Positions 54,124 through 63,119 of a DNA stretch of 64,000 bases are shown in pieces. Position numbers and translations under genes: made by a program. The notes under the pieces are model-generated. The model was not told the origin of the DNA. It saw only the letters and a list, made by a program, of their open reading frames with translations, and made no database searches. Numbering within the stretch: the stretch's first letter is position 1; every line of letters begins with the position of its first letter. The DNA lies in the NCBI GenBank assembly GCA_046154585.1, contig JBJXDX010000135.1:29146-93145 (forward strand), in the 5' to 3' direction. Source of the stretch: CADEFX01 sp046154585. GTDB lineage: Bacteria; Pseudomonadota; Alphaproteobacteria; Rhizobiales; Hyphomicrobiaceae.

Positions 54124-54138
54124 TTCTCAAAATGAGAA
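54124..54138. promoter_or_regulatory. Inverted repeat over the LysR start codon
   Basis: TTCTCAAAATGAGAA is a perfect six-base palindrome around AAA and includes the LysR ATG. Just upstream, AATGAATAA and TTATCATT form a looser palindrome. Both are in the 65-base gap between divergent genes, where a LysR-type dimer would bind. Confidence 0.5.
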
Positions 54139-55001
54139 CGATCGACCTTGAGTCCTTGAAGATTTTTCGAACTGTCGTGGACGAAGGCGGCGTCAACCGC
54201 GCGGCGGCCAAGCTCAACCGCGTGCAGTCCAATGTGACGACCCGTATCCGCCAGCTCGAGAAGCATGTCGGCGCGCGGCTGTTCCGTCGTGAAGGCCGCT
54301 CTATCCGTCTGTCCGCAGAAGGGTACACCCTGCTCGGCTATGCGGACCGGCTGTTGCGTTTGGCGGACGAGGCGGTAAGCGAGCTGCGTACCGGCAAGCC
54401 GAAGGGTGTGTTTCGACTGGGCTCGCTCGAAAGCACTGCCGCCAGCCGCTTGCCTCCCATCCTGTCTCGCTACCACGCCCTCTACCCTGAGGTCGTGGTG
54501 GAGTTGGCGACAGGGACCACAGGAGCGCTGATCTCGCGACTGACGAGTTTCGAGATCGAGGCTGCGCTTATCTCCGAGCCCTTTTGCGCGCCTCGCCTTG
54601 AAGGGCGCCCAGTGTTCGAGGAGCAGCTCGTGCTGATCACACCAAGGGCGTTTCCGACGGTCACAGGCCCAAGTGATCTCGGACGATCGACGCTGATCGC
54701 ATTCACGCATGGCTGCTCCTATCGCAAACGCATCGAGGACTGGCTTGGCACCGGGAACGTGATGCCCGAGCGAGTGCTCGAGTTCGCCTCGTATCAGGCC
54801 ATGATTGCGTGCGTCGCCGCCGGGACTGGATTTGCTGTGGTGCCCAAGTCCGTCCTGGCAGACCTGCACGCGGCCAGGAGTATCCGCGAGCACCCGCTGC
54901 CAAAGCGACATTCACTCAGCCGCACCCATCTCGTGTGGAATGGCGATCCCTCGCCGGCGCTGAATGGTCTCATCTCGCTTCTGGCCAACGCGGGCAGATA
55001 G
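54132..55001 (+). CDS. LysR family regulator
   Basis: The 289-residue protein has the N-terminal LysR helix-turn-helix (LESLKIFRTVVDEGGVNRAA; KLNRVQSNVTTRIRQLEKHV; ARLFRREGRSIRLSAEGYTL) and an effector-binding domain (FRLGSLESTAASRLPPILSR; VAAGTGFAVVPKSVL). It is divergent from the YbfB-type carrier gene with a 65-base gap, the classical arrangement for a LysR gene and its target. The inducer is unknown. Confidence 0.93.
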   Translation: MRTIDLESLKIFRTVVDEGGVNRAAAKLNRVQSNVTTRIRQLEKHVGARLFRREGRSIRLSAEGYTLLGYADRLLRLADEAVSELRTGKPKGVFRLGSLESTAASRLPPILSRYHALYPEVVVELATGTTGALISRLTSFEIEAALISEPFCAPRLEGRPVFEEQLVLITPRAFPTVTGPSDLGRSTLIAFTHGCSYRKRIEDWLGTGNVMPERVLEFASYQAMIACVAAGTGFAVVPKSVLADLHAARSIREHPLPKRHSLSRTHLVWNGDPSPALNGLISLLANAGR

Positions 55002-55388
55002 CGTTCCAGTGGTGTCGTGCCACCGCGGTACAGAGATTGCGTCAGCAAGTCGGATGCCAATAGTCCGCCCTTGTCTCTACACCAGCTGTGATCTTTGGAG
55101 CCCCACACCGGCAGGTCCTGGCCCTGACCCACCGGACGTAGACGGAGCGGTTCTCGACGCAATAGGTGGAGGAGCTGTCGACCGAGGAACAAACCGCAAC
55201 TGACGGTCGGGTCTGGGGTGGACAGCGTGAGTGCCCGGACCCGGCGCCGACGGCGGCCCGTGACCCGGAGCGGACTTTGTGTTGTGTTGCAACGGTGTGG
55301 TGAGCAAAAGTCGGCATGGCGCCGGCCATGATCAAGGTGGTCGTCCACGGCAAACGGCGACTGCAAACTACCGGCGGTCGTGGGCTCC
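55002..55388. other. Intergenic region, no gene seen
   Basis: About 390 bases between the convergent ends of the LysR and GNAT genes. I recognise no coding or RNA feature. Confidence 0.45.
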
Positions 55389-55946
55389 CTAGGCCGCTTT
55401 GTCCTGCTCGACGGTTGTTACGACGAGCAGTTTTTCCATTTCCATCCCAACAAACGTTTGCGCATTGGGTAGCCGCAGCGCCACCGGCCGACCATTGCGA
55501 TAGCCGAGGCGTCGATAGAAGGGGATACCGCACAACGTCGCCATCAATGATGCCGTACCAAAGCCGGCTGCTGCGATCTTTTGCTCGATCGCCGCCATGA
55601 GTTCTCGGCCGATGCCACGCCCCGCATGCTCGGGATGCACGAAAATGCTGCGCACAGTGGCCTGCGCCACGTGCGGCCCGGGCGCGATGTCGGCGACGTG
55701 GGAGGCATAAGCGGGTGTCCGCCAAGACCAGCCGCCGCTACCCAGGATGCGGCCGTTTGCGACAGCCTTGAAGTAGCTGCCGTCGAGCAATAGGTTGTCG
55801 TCCATCGTGCCGATGTCGGCGATGAAGCCTTCGATCACGTCGTCATCATAGAACGATCTGCCCAAGATCCGGAATGAAGCAACCTGCATGGCACGCAGTT
55901 CGGCTTCGTCCGACCGGTTGGCCGGCTCAATCGATATTCGGCTCAT
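55389..55946 (-). CDS. GNAT family N-acetyltransferase
   Basis: The 185-residue protein has the GNAT acetyl-CoA fold: SIFVHPEHAGRGIGRELMAA (motif A, R/Q-x-x-G-x-G/A) and SLMATLCGIPFYRRLGYRNG (motif B). Its C-terminus is FVGMEMEKLLV. The ATG at 55946 follows AAGGAACAAGG. The substrate is unknown. It is divergent from a LysR gene at 56127. A decayed paralogue lies at 57640-57850. Confidence 0.88.
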   Translation of the reverse strand: MSRISIEPANRSDEAELRAMQVASFRILGRSFYDDDVIEGFIADIGTMDDNLLLDGSYFKAVANGRILGSGGWSWRTPAYASHVADIAPGPHVAQATVRSIFVHPEHAGRGIGRELMAAIEQKIAAAGFGTASLMATLCGIPFYRRLGYRNGRPVALRLPNAQTFVGMEMEKLLVVTTVEQDKAA

Positions 55947-56126
55947 GATCCTTGTTCCTTGATCTCTGCGGCGCTCCTTCATGCCTACTCCCAGCCGCAA
56001 GCTAGGTTGTACTGGGCAAAAGCGAGGAGAACCGGTCACTACCGCCAGCTCATATGGCAAACGAGTGGGAGCCGGGCCAATGAGTAGTGTAAAATCCAAG
56101 CATGAGCATTTCTTATGGGCCGCCTC

Positions 56127-56993
56127 ATGGATACCGAACTGCTGCGCACCTTCGTGGCCATTTGCGACACAAAGAGCTTCACGTCCGCTGCACGGCACGT
56201 AGGCCGCACCCAATCCGCCGTCAGCTTGCAGATGCGGCGACTGGAGCAATTCTTTGGGCGACCTCTGTTCGTGCGGGGTGGGTCCGGCGTCACGCTCACC
56301 GAACACGGCGTGCTCTTGCTCGACCATGCACGCGAGATCCTGCAGAAGGTCGGTGCCGCGCGGGCTCTCTTCGATAGGGGCAGCGTGGAAGGCGTTGTTG
56401 TTCTGGGAATGCCCGATGATTATGCCCCCAGAATTCTGTCGCGCGTCCTGAGGGGCTTCAGCGAGCTCTATCCAGCAGCCACAGTCAATCTCGTCATCGA
56501 CCAGTCGCGCACGCTGGTGAGACACCTTTCCGATGGGGCGGTCGATCTTGCGTTCATTTCCGAAGGAGAAGGACCTGCTGGTGGCCCTGTTGCCTTTCGC
56601 GACCGCATGGTCTGGGTCTCGCCCGAAGGCAGCGACCTCCACATGCGCAATCCCGTCCCGATTGCGATCTGGGACGAAAGCAACGCCTATGCTCTTCGCA
56701 TGTTTCCGGCATTAAAAGCCATGAATCGCGAATACAGGATTGCGATCATGGCGCGCAACATGACGGGTCTGCGCGGTGCGGTGACGGCAGGACTGTCCAT
56801 GACTGCAATGATGAGCAGCAGCGTGACCAGCGGCATGCGGCAGCTCGATCGGGAGGATGGGTTCCCGCCTTTGGCCGAGTTGGGGGTCCGACTGGAGCGC
56901 GCGCACATGCGACGGTCGCCCGTGATCGACCGGCTCGAATCGCATCTTCTGGCGAGCCTTGATGACGAGGCCGTGCGCAGTTTGGGCAATTGA
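56127..56993 (+). CDS. LysR family regulator
   Basis: The 288-residue protein starts MDTELLRTFVAICDTKSFTS and has the LysR helix-turn-helix (RHVGRTQSAVSLQMRRLEQF) and effector domain (VVVLGMPDDYAPRILSRVLR; LVIDQSRTLVRHLSDGAVDL; GLRGAVTAGLSMTAM). The MPDDYA segment is typical of a group that also includes the LysR at 62016 (MDDYGAVILPPIL), so the two are related. It is divergent from the GNAT gene and followed by the ASCH gene three bases later. Confidence 0.92.
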   Translation: MDTELLRTFVAICDTKSFTSAARHVGRTQSAVSLQMRRLEQFFGRPLFVRGGSGVTLTEHGVLLLDHAREILQKVGAARALFDRGSVEGVVVLGMPDDYAPRILSRVLRGFSELYPAATVNLVIDQSRTLVRHLSDGAVDLAFISEGEGPAGGPVAFRDRMVWVSPEGSDLHMRNPVPIAIWDESNAYALRMFPALKAMNREYRIAIMARNMTGLRGAVTAGLSMTAMMSSSVTSGMRQLDREDGFPPLAELGVRLERAHMRRSPVIDRLESHLLASLDDEAVRSLGN

Positions 56994-56996
56994 CTA

Positions 56997-57440
56997 ATGG
57001 TCGACGATATCCTGAGGCGACTATTTCCGGGCCAGGATCATCGATACTTCTTGCCGATGAAGATCGGCAGCACCCGCCAAGGTGCAGATGAGAGTGCATC
57101 ACTCATCTTGGCCGGCATCAAGACTGCCACGTCGACGCCACATTGGCATTTCCCGGCCGGCTGCGCCCCCTTCGCTGGCGCACTGTCTGTCGTACTCGAC
57201 GGCTCCGATACGCCAAGAGGCGTGGTTGAGACCGAGCGTGTAGAAAACCTGGCCTTCCTCGCTGTCGACGCCACCTTCGCCCTCGCCTATGGGGAAGGGC
57301 CGCGAACACTCGAATGGTGGCGCAGTGAAATCGGCGACTGGTATCGTGCCGATGCTGCTAGGTGCGGTGAAGTATTCGATGCAGACACCATAATAGTTTG
57401 CGAGTGGTTCAGGTTGGTAAGGCGCTTAGATGACGGTTGA
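56997..57440 (+). CDS. ASCH domain protein
   Basis: The 147-residue protein carries the ASCH beta-barrel features: KIGSTRQGADESASLILAGI, KTATST near residue 45, ALSVVLDGSDTPRGVVETER, and the late WRSEIGDWYRADA. ASCH domains bind RNA or act as amidohydrolases on N4-acetylcytidine (YqfB). The E. coli-type catalytic K-T-x-T-x-R pattern is only partly kept. It starts three bases after the LysR stop, suggesting co-transcription. Confidence 0.8.
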   Translation: MVDDILRRLFPGQDHRYFLPMKIGSTRQGADESASLILAGIKTATSTPHWHFPAGCAPFAGALSVVLDGSDTPRGVVETERVENLAFLAVDATFALAYGEGPRTLEWWRSEIGDWYRADAARCGEVFDADTIIVCEWFRLVRRLDDG

Positions 57441-57639
57441 AAGGGCGAGCCCGTATTACGCGCGATGACAGCTTCTGGCACGAACTCCCGTTCGCCTGCT
57501 TGTCGGGGTGAACCTGACGTAGTCGGCGCGCGGCGCGGAGTGGAAGTTCTGAACCCGAGCGGCCGTCGATCGCAGGTGCTATCTATCAAGCGCAAGCGGA
57601 GTCGGCAGTGCATACCGACGCGCCACCTATCCGGCCTAC

Positions 57640-57850
57640 TAGATGATCAATTGGCGGTCGAGGTCGAGATGGGCAGGGCTGGCTTTCAATCGGCCGTGCT
57701 GACGTCGACCTTGTCGGGTATCCCTCTCTATCGTCGGTTCGGCTATCGCAGCGGTGCATCGATGGTGCTCAATCTGCCGTGGGCTGATCTTCGTCGGGCT
57801 CGGCATGGAGAAGCTGCTAGCAACGAACGTGCCGCAGTCGAAGGCGGCCT
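57640..57850 (+). pseudogene. GNAT acetyltransferase C-terminal relic
   Basis: The frame gives VEVEMGRAGFQSAVLTSTLS, GIPLYRRFGYRSGASMVLNL and PWADLRRARHGEAA. It aligns with the end of the GNAT at 55389-55946 (CGIPFYRRLGYRNG). The first two-thirds of the domain are missing. It is a remnant of a duplicated or related gene. The following 57851-58180 shows no gene. Confidence 0.65.
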
Positions 57851-58180
57851 AGCTGTCTACTGCGCGCCGGCCGGGTCACGCAGCGCAGCCGGCGCGCACT
57901 GATGCCACTGTCTCCCCCACCTGGCTGTCGCCACACCAAGGACGCCATGCACCCTTGACGCGACTTTGGTGAGCCTCATGGCCGCAATTGGCACAAACTC
58001 TCCGTACCGGCGAGTTCGAGCGCATGTCTGTTTGTTGGGGTAAAGCTTCCGTACCAACACCGATGCGCATACGGTGAAATTTGACCCTGAGCGGTCTTGC
58101 GGCCGATGCGTGGCGCGGCCGGACGCCCCGGCAAAATCCGGAACTGAGCTGAGAGTGAATGAGGTCCCGGTGCCTCATCC

Positions 58181-58936
58181 CTACACTCGACGCACCGCCC
58201 CTCCATCGACCGGGATCGCCGCACCATTGATATAGCGGGCGAGCGGCGAGGCGAGAAAAGCCACGAGATGCCCAATGTCGTGAGGCTCACCGAAGTAGCC
58301 AGCGGGAATGTTCTGCTTGATGAACTCAGCCTTAGATTGCTCCGTTGGATGAAGTTTTTGAATCTGAGCCGAGTTGATGCGACCGGGGGCGATCGTGTTC
58401 ACAGTGATACCATGTGCGCCGAGTTCAGAGGAAAGTGTTCGGGACCAGCTGACAAGAGCTGCTTTGGCGGGCGCCGCACCGTTGAGCTTTGGCGCAACTA
58501 GTGCGCCGGATATATTGACGATCCGACCCCAGTTTTGAGCTTTCATCCCAGGCACGATGAGATCAGTTAGTCGCCGTGCTGCGAGGAAATTGAGCGTAAG
58601 TGCCTCGTCCCAGAACGCATCGTCAGCTTCGCCTGTGGTGGGCCTCGCACCACCGGCGTTGTTGACGAGGATATCGACGCGGCCGCCAAGAGCAGCCAAA
58701 GCTTTGGTTGCGATCTGAGCGGGACCGCCTTTCGCACAAACATCCCCGACCACGATCGCGGGACGACCACCGGAACAAGAGGCCAGGCGTCCGGCCACTT
58801 GCTCCAGCGCCGCTGCTGTGCGCCCGCTGATCGCCACATGCACGCCGGCATCTGCAAGCGCTGCCGCGATCCCGCTGCCAATACCGCCACTTGCTGCCGT
58901 TATGAGGGCGGTCTTGCCTTCAAGGCCGAGTTTCAT
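58181..58936 (-). CDS. SDR family oxidoreductase lacking the catalytic tyrosine
   Basis: The 251-residue Rossmann protein has the NAD(P) loop TAASGGIGSGIAAAL, NNAGG, INSA..and VNISGALVAP with the catalytic Ser. The usual Y-x-x-x-K is replaced: the lysine in GAAPAKAALVSWSRT is four residues after an alanine, not a tyrosine. The C-terminal YINGAAIPVDGGAVRRV is standard. It may act by a different proton donor or be a non-classical reductase. The ATG at 58936 begins MKLGLEGKTALITAASG. Confidence 0.88.
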   Translation of the reverse strand: MKLGLEGKTALITAASGGIGSGIAAALADAGVHVAISGRTAAALEQVAGRLASCSGGRPAIVVGDVCAKGGPAQIATKALAALGGRVDILVNNAGGARPTTGEADDAFWDEALTLNFLAARRLTDLIVPGMKAQNWGRIVNISGALVAPKLNGAAPAKAALVSWSRTLSSELGAHGITVNTIAPGRINSAQIQKLHPTEQSKAEFIKQNIPAGYFGEPHDIGHLVAFLASPLARYINGAAIPVDGGAVRRV

Positions 58937-59015
58937 TGGATCAACTCCGTGCGTGGATGACGCAGTCCAGGGCAACTTAGGTGACCACTCCTGGCGCCAG
59001 CCACGGTGCTCTGGC

Positions 59016-59378
59016 TCATTTGTTTGAGAGAACGCATCGTATTCCACCGCTGGGATCAACAACATCACCACGATAACGTGGGATCAAATGCACGTGCACG
59101 TGCATTCGGTTTTGTCCGGCGGCTGGCCCAATATTGACACCGATGTTGTAACCGTCCGGCGAATGATCTGCCGCTATCTTGCTTTGCGCGCGATCAAGAA
59201 GTGATTGTATTTCGGCTTTCTCGTCGATGGTCATGTCAAAATAACTCGCGACGTGTCGGCGTGGTATTATTAGGACATGTCCGCGGCTTAGACTGTTATT
59301 ATCGTGGCGAACATACGCGAGGGAGCCCTCAAACAAGACGCATTCGGGTCGGCACAACTCGCAATCCACAGCCGCCAT
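59016..59378 (-). CDS. HIT family hydrolase
   Basis: The 120-residue protein has the histidine triad HVHVHLIPRYRG and the paired CELCRP near its start, with RGHVLIIPRRHVASYFDMTI and DGYNIGVNIGPAAGQNRMHV. HIT proteins cleave nucleoside phosphoramidates or dinucleotides (Hint/Ap4A type). AAGGA precedes the ATG at 59378; longer in-frame starts exist. It lies 80 bases upstream of the SDR gene in the same direction. Confidence 0.9.
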   Translation of the reverse strand: MAAVDCELCRPECVLFEGSLAYVRHDNNSLSRGHVLIIPRRHVASYFDMTIDEKAEIQSLLDRAQSKIAADHSPDGYNIGVNIGPAAGQNRMHVHVHLIPRYRGDVVDPSGGIRCVLSNK

Positions 59379-59487
59379 GGCATCAATCCTTCTCAATTGG
59401 CGTCGACGCATGCCGAAATCTAAGAAGCGCCGCGCTCTCGATGGACCCGAAGTCATCAAATCGGGGAACTAACCGGCGGTCAGGCAC

Positions 59488-60024
59488 CTACAATGTCTTC
59501 TCGAAGTGATAGCGCGTAATGCCGCCGCCAACGGTCTTCGTGGACAGCGTGTCGGCAAGCTCGGTTCTGACGAGCTGATAACCGGTCTTTCGATAGAAGG
59601 CGAGCGCGGCCTCCTGGATCTCTGCGGTGCTCAGGATCAAATTTGAGAAGCCGAGTTCCCGCGCTCGATTTTCGGCACATTGCAACATGCGCTGAGCAAT
59701 GCCTCGACCACGATAGGACCGATCGAGATACATGCGGCGAAGCTCCGTGCTGTCCTCGCTGCGGCTCTCGATACCGAACATACCGATGATCTGCCCATCG
59801 ATTTCGACCACCCAGAAGGCATTGTGCTTGGCTTCCGAGAAGACGTCGCGCAATTGGCTCATCTCTCCCTTGATGGACGTCTCAATGTATTCCTCGAAGC
59901 GCTCGCGCATGTTCGCAGGGGCCAGCTCGCGGTTGATACGGGTGAATAATGCCACAATCGCCTCGTGGTCCGCGTTCTCGTAGGCGCGGATCGTGACAGG
60001 GCTCTCGGGTCCAACTATCTTCAT
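59488..60024 (-). CDS. GNAT family N-acetyltransferase
   Basis: The 178-residue protein has VTIRAYENADHEAIVALFTR at the start, then motif A LRRMYLDRSYRGRGIAQRML and motif B NLILSTAEIQEAALAFYRKT with GYQLVR. The start ATG at 60024 is chosen by alignment. It resembles general small-molecule or protein N-acetyltransferases of unknown substrate. The next GNAT, at 60094, is divergent with a 69-base gap. Confidence 0.88.
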   Translation of the reverse strand: MKIVGPESPVTIRAYENADHEAIVALFTRINRELAPANMRERFEEYIETSIKGEMSQLRDVFSEAKHNAFWVVEIDGQIIGMFGIESRSEDSTELRRMYLDRSYRGRGIAQRMLQCAENRARELGFSNLILSTAEIQEAALAFYRKTGYQLVRTELADTLSTKTVGGGITRYHFEKTL

Positions 60025-60093
60025 CGAATTCGCTCCATGAAGGGCCACTACCCTTCCATTGTGCTGTCATCCGCCGTTCAGCGAGGCTCGAGA

Positions 60094-60552
60094 ATGCCGG
60101 CGATCATCGTGCGCGCGCCCAGACCAGCCGACCGAACCGATTGGACTCGCATGTGGTCTGCCAATTGTGGGCACTTTGGTGCGTCGATGTCCGAAGCCCA
60201 TGACCGCGAGCTGTGGCGCCGAATCATGGACCCTGATCATCCGGTCGGTGCCCTCGTGTGCTGTCCATCCGACAGTGAAGGCACCCTACTCGGTCTTGCC
60301 CACTACGTTCTTCATCCACACACGTTCAGCAACAAGATGGTCTGCTACCTTGAAGATTTGTGGGTCGAGCCTTCCGCGCGCCGGGCCGGAATTGGACGGG
60401 CCTTCGTTGACGCATTGGTCGCTCTTGGCAAAGAGCAAGACTGGCGCCGCATCTACTGGCACACCGAAACTGACAACGTGACGGCGCGATCGCTGTACGA
60501 CCGCTTTGCAAAAGCCACCAATTACGTCCGCTACGATATCGGCCTGCCATGA
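60094..60552 (+). CDS. GNAT family N-acetyltransferase
   Basis: The 152-residue protein has IIVRAPRPADRTDWTRMWSA at the start and motif A VCYLEDLWVEPSARRAGIGR, followed by AFVDALVALGKEQDWRRIYW and HTETDNVTARSLYDRFAK. This D-L-[WYF]-V-x-P form is common among aminoglycoside/polyamine-type GNATs. The ATG at 60094 is set by alignment. The substrate is unknown. Confidence 0.88.
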   Translation: MPAIIVRAPRPADRTDWTRMWSANCGHFGASMSEAHDRELWRRIMDPDHPVGALVCCPSDSEGTLLGLAHYVLHPHTFSNKMVCYLEDLWVEPSARRAGIGRAFVDALVALGKEQDWRRIYWHTETDNVTARSLYDRFAKATNYVRYDIGLP

Positions 60553-60716
60553 TCAGCCGGGGTTAAGACGCCGATCTCGGAGTGCACTTTTGCGACGGTA
60601 GGGAATTGCCGGTCGCCCAACGGGACATGGACATGTATCCGAACGCTGCGTCTCTTTCCGTCGGAAGTGCACCCAATATTTCTGCAAGAGATTGAGGTCG
60701 CAAGTTCTCTCGGGAC

Positions 60717-61901
60717 CTACTGCGTTTGGAAGAACGCGATGATGTCGGACGCGAGAACCTCGGGATATTCGAGAGCCGCGAAGTGGCCGCCGGCTGGCAT
60801 CCGAGTCCATCGCTGGATATTGCCATAGAACGGCTCCGCGAGGGAGCGCGGAGGCGTGAGAATTTCGCGTGGGTGCTCGGCGTAGGCCGTCGGGACGATC
60901 ACAGACGCGCCGTCGGGTACGATCCAAGGCTCGTGCAAACGGGAGTAGTAGGGCCAAAAGCTAGAGCCGATTGCACCCGTGACCCAATACATCATGATGT
61001 TGGTGAGCAGGACGTCACGCGTAAAGTGGGTGTCGATGTCTCCTCCACTGTCGCTCCAGCGCCGGAATTTTTCGACTATCCAGGCAGCCAAACCAACTGG
61101 TGAATCAGTCAAGGCGTAAGCCAGCGTCTGTGGCTTGGTGCCCATGATCTGCGAATATCCTGTTTCCTCTTTCAGCCAATGATCGAGCTGACGCTGAAAG
61201 CGCTCCTCCTCGGGCGTGCGGGGCGGCGTTGACGACGGTGTGCGCGGGATCGCCAGCAGTGTAATGTGAATGGCGCGCACGAAGTCTGCGTACGCATAGG
61301 CGAGGCGAGTTGAGATGAACGCGCCCCAGTCATGGCCGTGAGCGAAGAAGCGCGCGTAGCCCAGAACATCGACCATGAGCGTCTTTAGGCTGTCCGCGAT
61401 CTCATTAAGACCGAAGCGAGGTTGGTTCGGCGAGAACGAGAACCCATGACCCGGCATCGAAGGAACGACGACCGAGAAGGCCTGATCCGGCGTCCCGCCA
61501 TAGCGCGATGGATGAGTCAGGCGGGGAATGAGCTTGTGATACTCGTAGAACGATCCAGGCCAACCATGCGTCAGAAGAAGCGGTCTCGGATTGGGGCCCT
61601 CGCCCCTCTCGTGAATGAAATGTAAATCAATCCCGCCAATCCCGACCTTGAACTGGGCAAACCTATTGATCGCCGCCTCCTCCCCACGCCAGTCGTAGTC
61701 ATTCTGCCAGTGCTGGCAAAGGTTACGCAGATAGGTGGCGTCCGTACCGAATGCCCAGGCTTCGCCTGGAATCATGTCCGGCCAACGGGTTCTCGCCAGC
61801 CGGGCGCGCAAGTCATCCAGTACCGCGTCCGCGACATCGATCTTGAACGGACGAACCGGCGACCCATCCCAGCTTGTATGCGTTGGCCGCGGGTCACTCA
61901 T
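60717..61901 (-). CDS. Epoxide hydrolase (EH N-terminal domain, alpha/beta hydrolase)
   Basis: The 394-residue protein has the N-terminal epoxide-hydrolase lid (VRPFKIDVADAVLDDLRARL; RTRWPDMIPG), the oxyanion HGWPGSFYEY, the nucleophile elbow GHDWGAFISTRLAYAY (Asp) and the late His in GGHFAALEYPEVLASDI. It opens epoxides to diols via an ester intermediate. A strong AGGAGG precedes the ATG at 61901. It is divergent from a LysR gene that likely regulates it. Confidence 0.92.
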   Translation of the reverse strand: MSDPRPTHTSWDGSPVRPFKIDVADAVLDDLRARLARTRWPDMIPGEAWAFGTDATYLRNLCQHWQNDYDWRGEEAAINRFAQFKVGIGGIDLHFIHERGEGPNPRPLLLTHGWPGSFYEYHKLIPRLTHPSRYGGTPDQAFSVVVPSMPGHGFSFSPNQPRFGLNEIADSLKTLMVDVLGYARFFAHGHDWGAFISTRLAYAYADFVRAIHITLLAIPRTPSSTPPRTPEEERFQRQLDHWLKEETGYSQIMGTKPQTLAYALTDSPVGLAAWIVEKFRRWSDSGGDIDTHFTRDVLLTNIMMYWVTGAIGSSFWPYYSRLHEPWIVPDGASVIVPTAYAEHPREILTPPRSLAEPFYGNIQRWTRMPAGGHFAALEYPEVLASDIIAFFQTQ

Positions 61902-61951
61902 TTCCGCCCTCCTGTTGTCATCGACTGGACCCAGTTTGAAAGGTTGGTCGA

Positions 61952-61982
61952 CTACTATCTTCAATGCGGTCATGCTACTATC
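61952..61982. promoter_or_regulatory. Direct repeat in the epoxide hydrolase-LysR gap
   Basis: CTACTATC occurs at 61952-61959 and 61975-61982, 23 bases apart (about two helical turns), in the 114-base gap between the divergent genes. This spacing suits a LysR-type tetramer. Confidence 0.4.
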
Positions 61983-62015
61983 GAATAAGTAAGATGACAG
62001 TAATCGGGTGTCGTG

Positions 62016-62882
62016 ATGAGCTTGCCTAGCCTCGAACCGGAGCTGCTCAGAGCCTTTCTGGCGGTTGCTGAACACTTGTCGTTCACGAGTGCTGCAGCTG
62101 CGCTGAACCGAACGCAATCGGCGGTGAGTGGCCAGATCAAGCGACTGGAGCTCACGGTCGGCGTTGCCCTGTTCGACAGAACGACGACCAGCGTCGCGCT
62201 GACGCCTGCCGGAGAGGGTCTGGTCGACTATGCACGACGGATACTCCTGCTCGGCGATGAGGCCGTGCGGCGCTTGCATCAGCATGATGTGAAGGGGCGG
62301 GTGCGTCTCGGCGTCATGGATGACTACGGCGCGGTCATCCTACCGCCGATCTTGAAGACCTTTTCGGATGCCTATCCCGGGATCGAAATCGTCATGGAAA
62401 CCGGTTTGACGTCCGGGATGGTGCAGCGTCTCGTGCGCGATTTTGATCTTGTCATCGCAATGCACGACGTGGCGGATCGCAACGGCGAGCAATTGAGCCG
62501 CGAAAAGGCAGTGTGGGCCGGGCCTCAGAATTTCGACCCGCGCAAGCACGATCCCCTGCCCGTCGCACTCTATCCGATCGGGTGTCTGTTCCGAAAATGG
62601 GCTCTTGATGCTCTTGATCGAGTAGGCGTGCGTTGGCGTATAGCGTTTGTCAGCCATAGCCTAGCGGCCGTCGAAGCCATCGCAAGTCAAGGTCTTGCCA
62701 TTACGGTTGTGAAGCAGGGCACGTTTCCGAAGTCATTGGTGCAACTTGGGAGCAAGTATGGACTGCCACAACTGCCTCGCGCAGATATCCGGCTTCACCG
62801 CGCAGTTGGCGTCTCGCCAGCGGGCAATCTCCTCGCCGAGCACATTCGGCAGCAGTTGGCGCCACATAAGTCACTGCATTGA
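62016..62882 (+). CDS. LysR family regulator
   Basis: The 288-residue protein has the LysR helix-turn-helix (LLRAFLAVAEHLSFTSAAAA; NRTQSAVSGQIKRLELTVGV) and effector domain (VRLGVMDDYGAVILPPILKT; EAIASQGLAITVVKQGTFP). It is related to the LysR at 56127. The ATG at 62016 is used; a GTG at 62013 directly precedes it. It is divergent from the epoxide hydrolase gene. Confidence 0.93.
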   Translation: MSLPSLEPELLRAFLAVAEHLSFTSAAAALNRTQSAVSGQIKRLELTVGVALFDRTTTSVALTPAGEGLVDYARRILLLGDEAVRRLHQHDVKGRVRLGVMDDYGAVILPPILKTFSDAYPGIEIVMETGLTSGMVQRLVRDFDLVIAMHDVADRNGEQLSREKAVWAGPQNFDPRKHDPLPVALYPIGCLFRKWALDALDRVGVRWRIAFVSHSLAAVEAIASQGLAITVVKQGTFPKSLVQLGSKYGLPQLPRADIRLHRAVGVSPAGNLLAEHIRQQLAPHKSLH

Positions 62883-63016
62883 CGCGGATCGAACATCCGA
62901 ATGGTCTGGTTCATAGCGGCTAAGCCGAAGAGAGGAACGAGTGCCAGACGAGCGCCAGGTCTTCTCCGTCGAGTCGGCCTCTGATGTGACCCCCGTTTTT
63001 TATAGCTCCTGCGAAG

Positions 63017-63036
63017 GGTTGCGGGTCCCCGCAACC
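63017..63036. terminator. Perfect hairpin, possible terminator or att remnant
   Basis: GGTTGCGGG and CCCGCAACC pair perfectly with a two-base centre, followed by AAATTTTTCTC. This could terminate the LysR transcript 135 bases upstream. But GTCCCCGCAACCA (63025-63037) also equals the last 13 bases of the tRNA-fMet half at 43235-43247, so an attachment-site origin is possible. Confidence 0.45.
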
Positions 63037-63101
63037 AAATTTTTCTCTATCTAAATCAGATCCTTGCTGAAGGCGCACCCGAATAGCTGCGTCGATGGCT
63101 A

Positions 63102-63119
63102 TGGTACGCCAGTGGTACG
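63102..63119. repeat. Doubled TGGTACG element, copy of 43052-43069
   Basis: TGGTACGCCAGTGGTACG differs by one base from the element upstream of the integrase. No integrase gene is present here. It lies 65 bases from the tRNA-like 13-mer. Confidence 0.6.
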
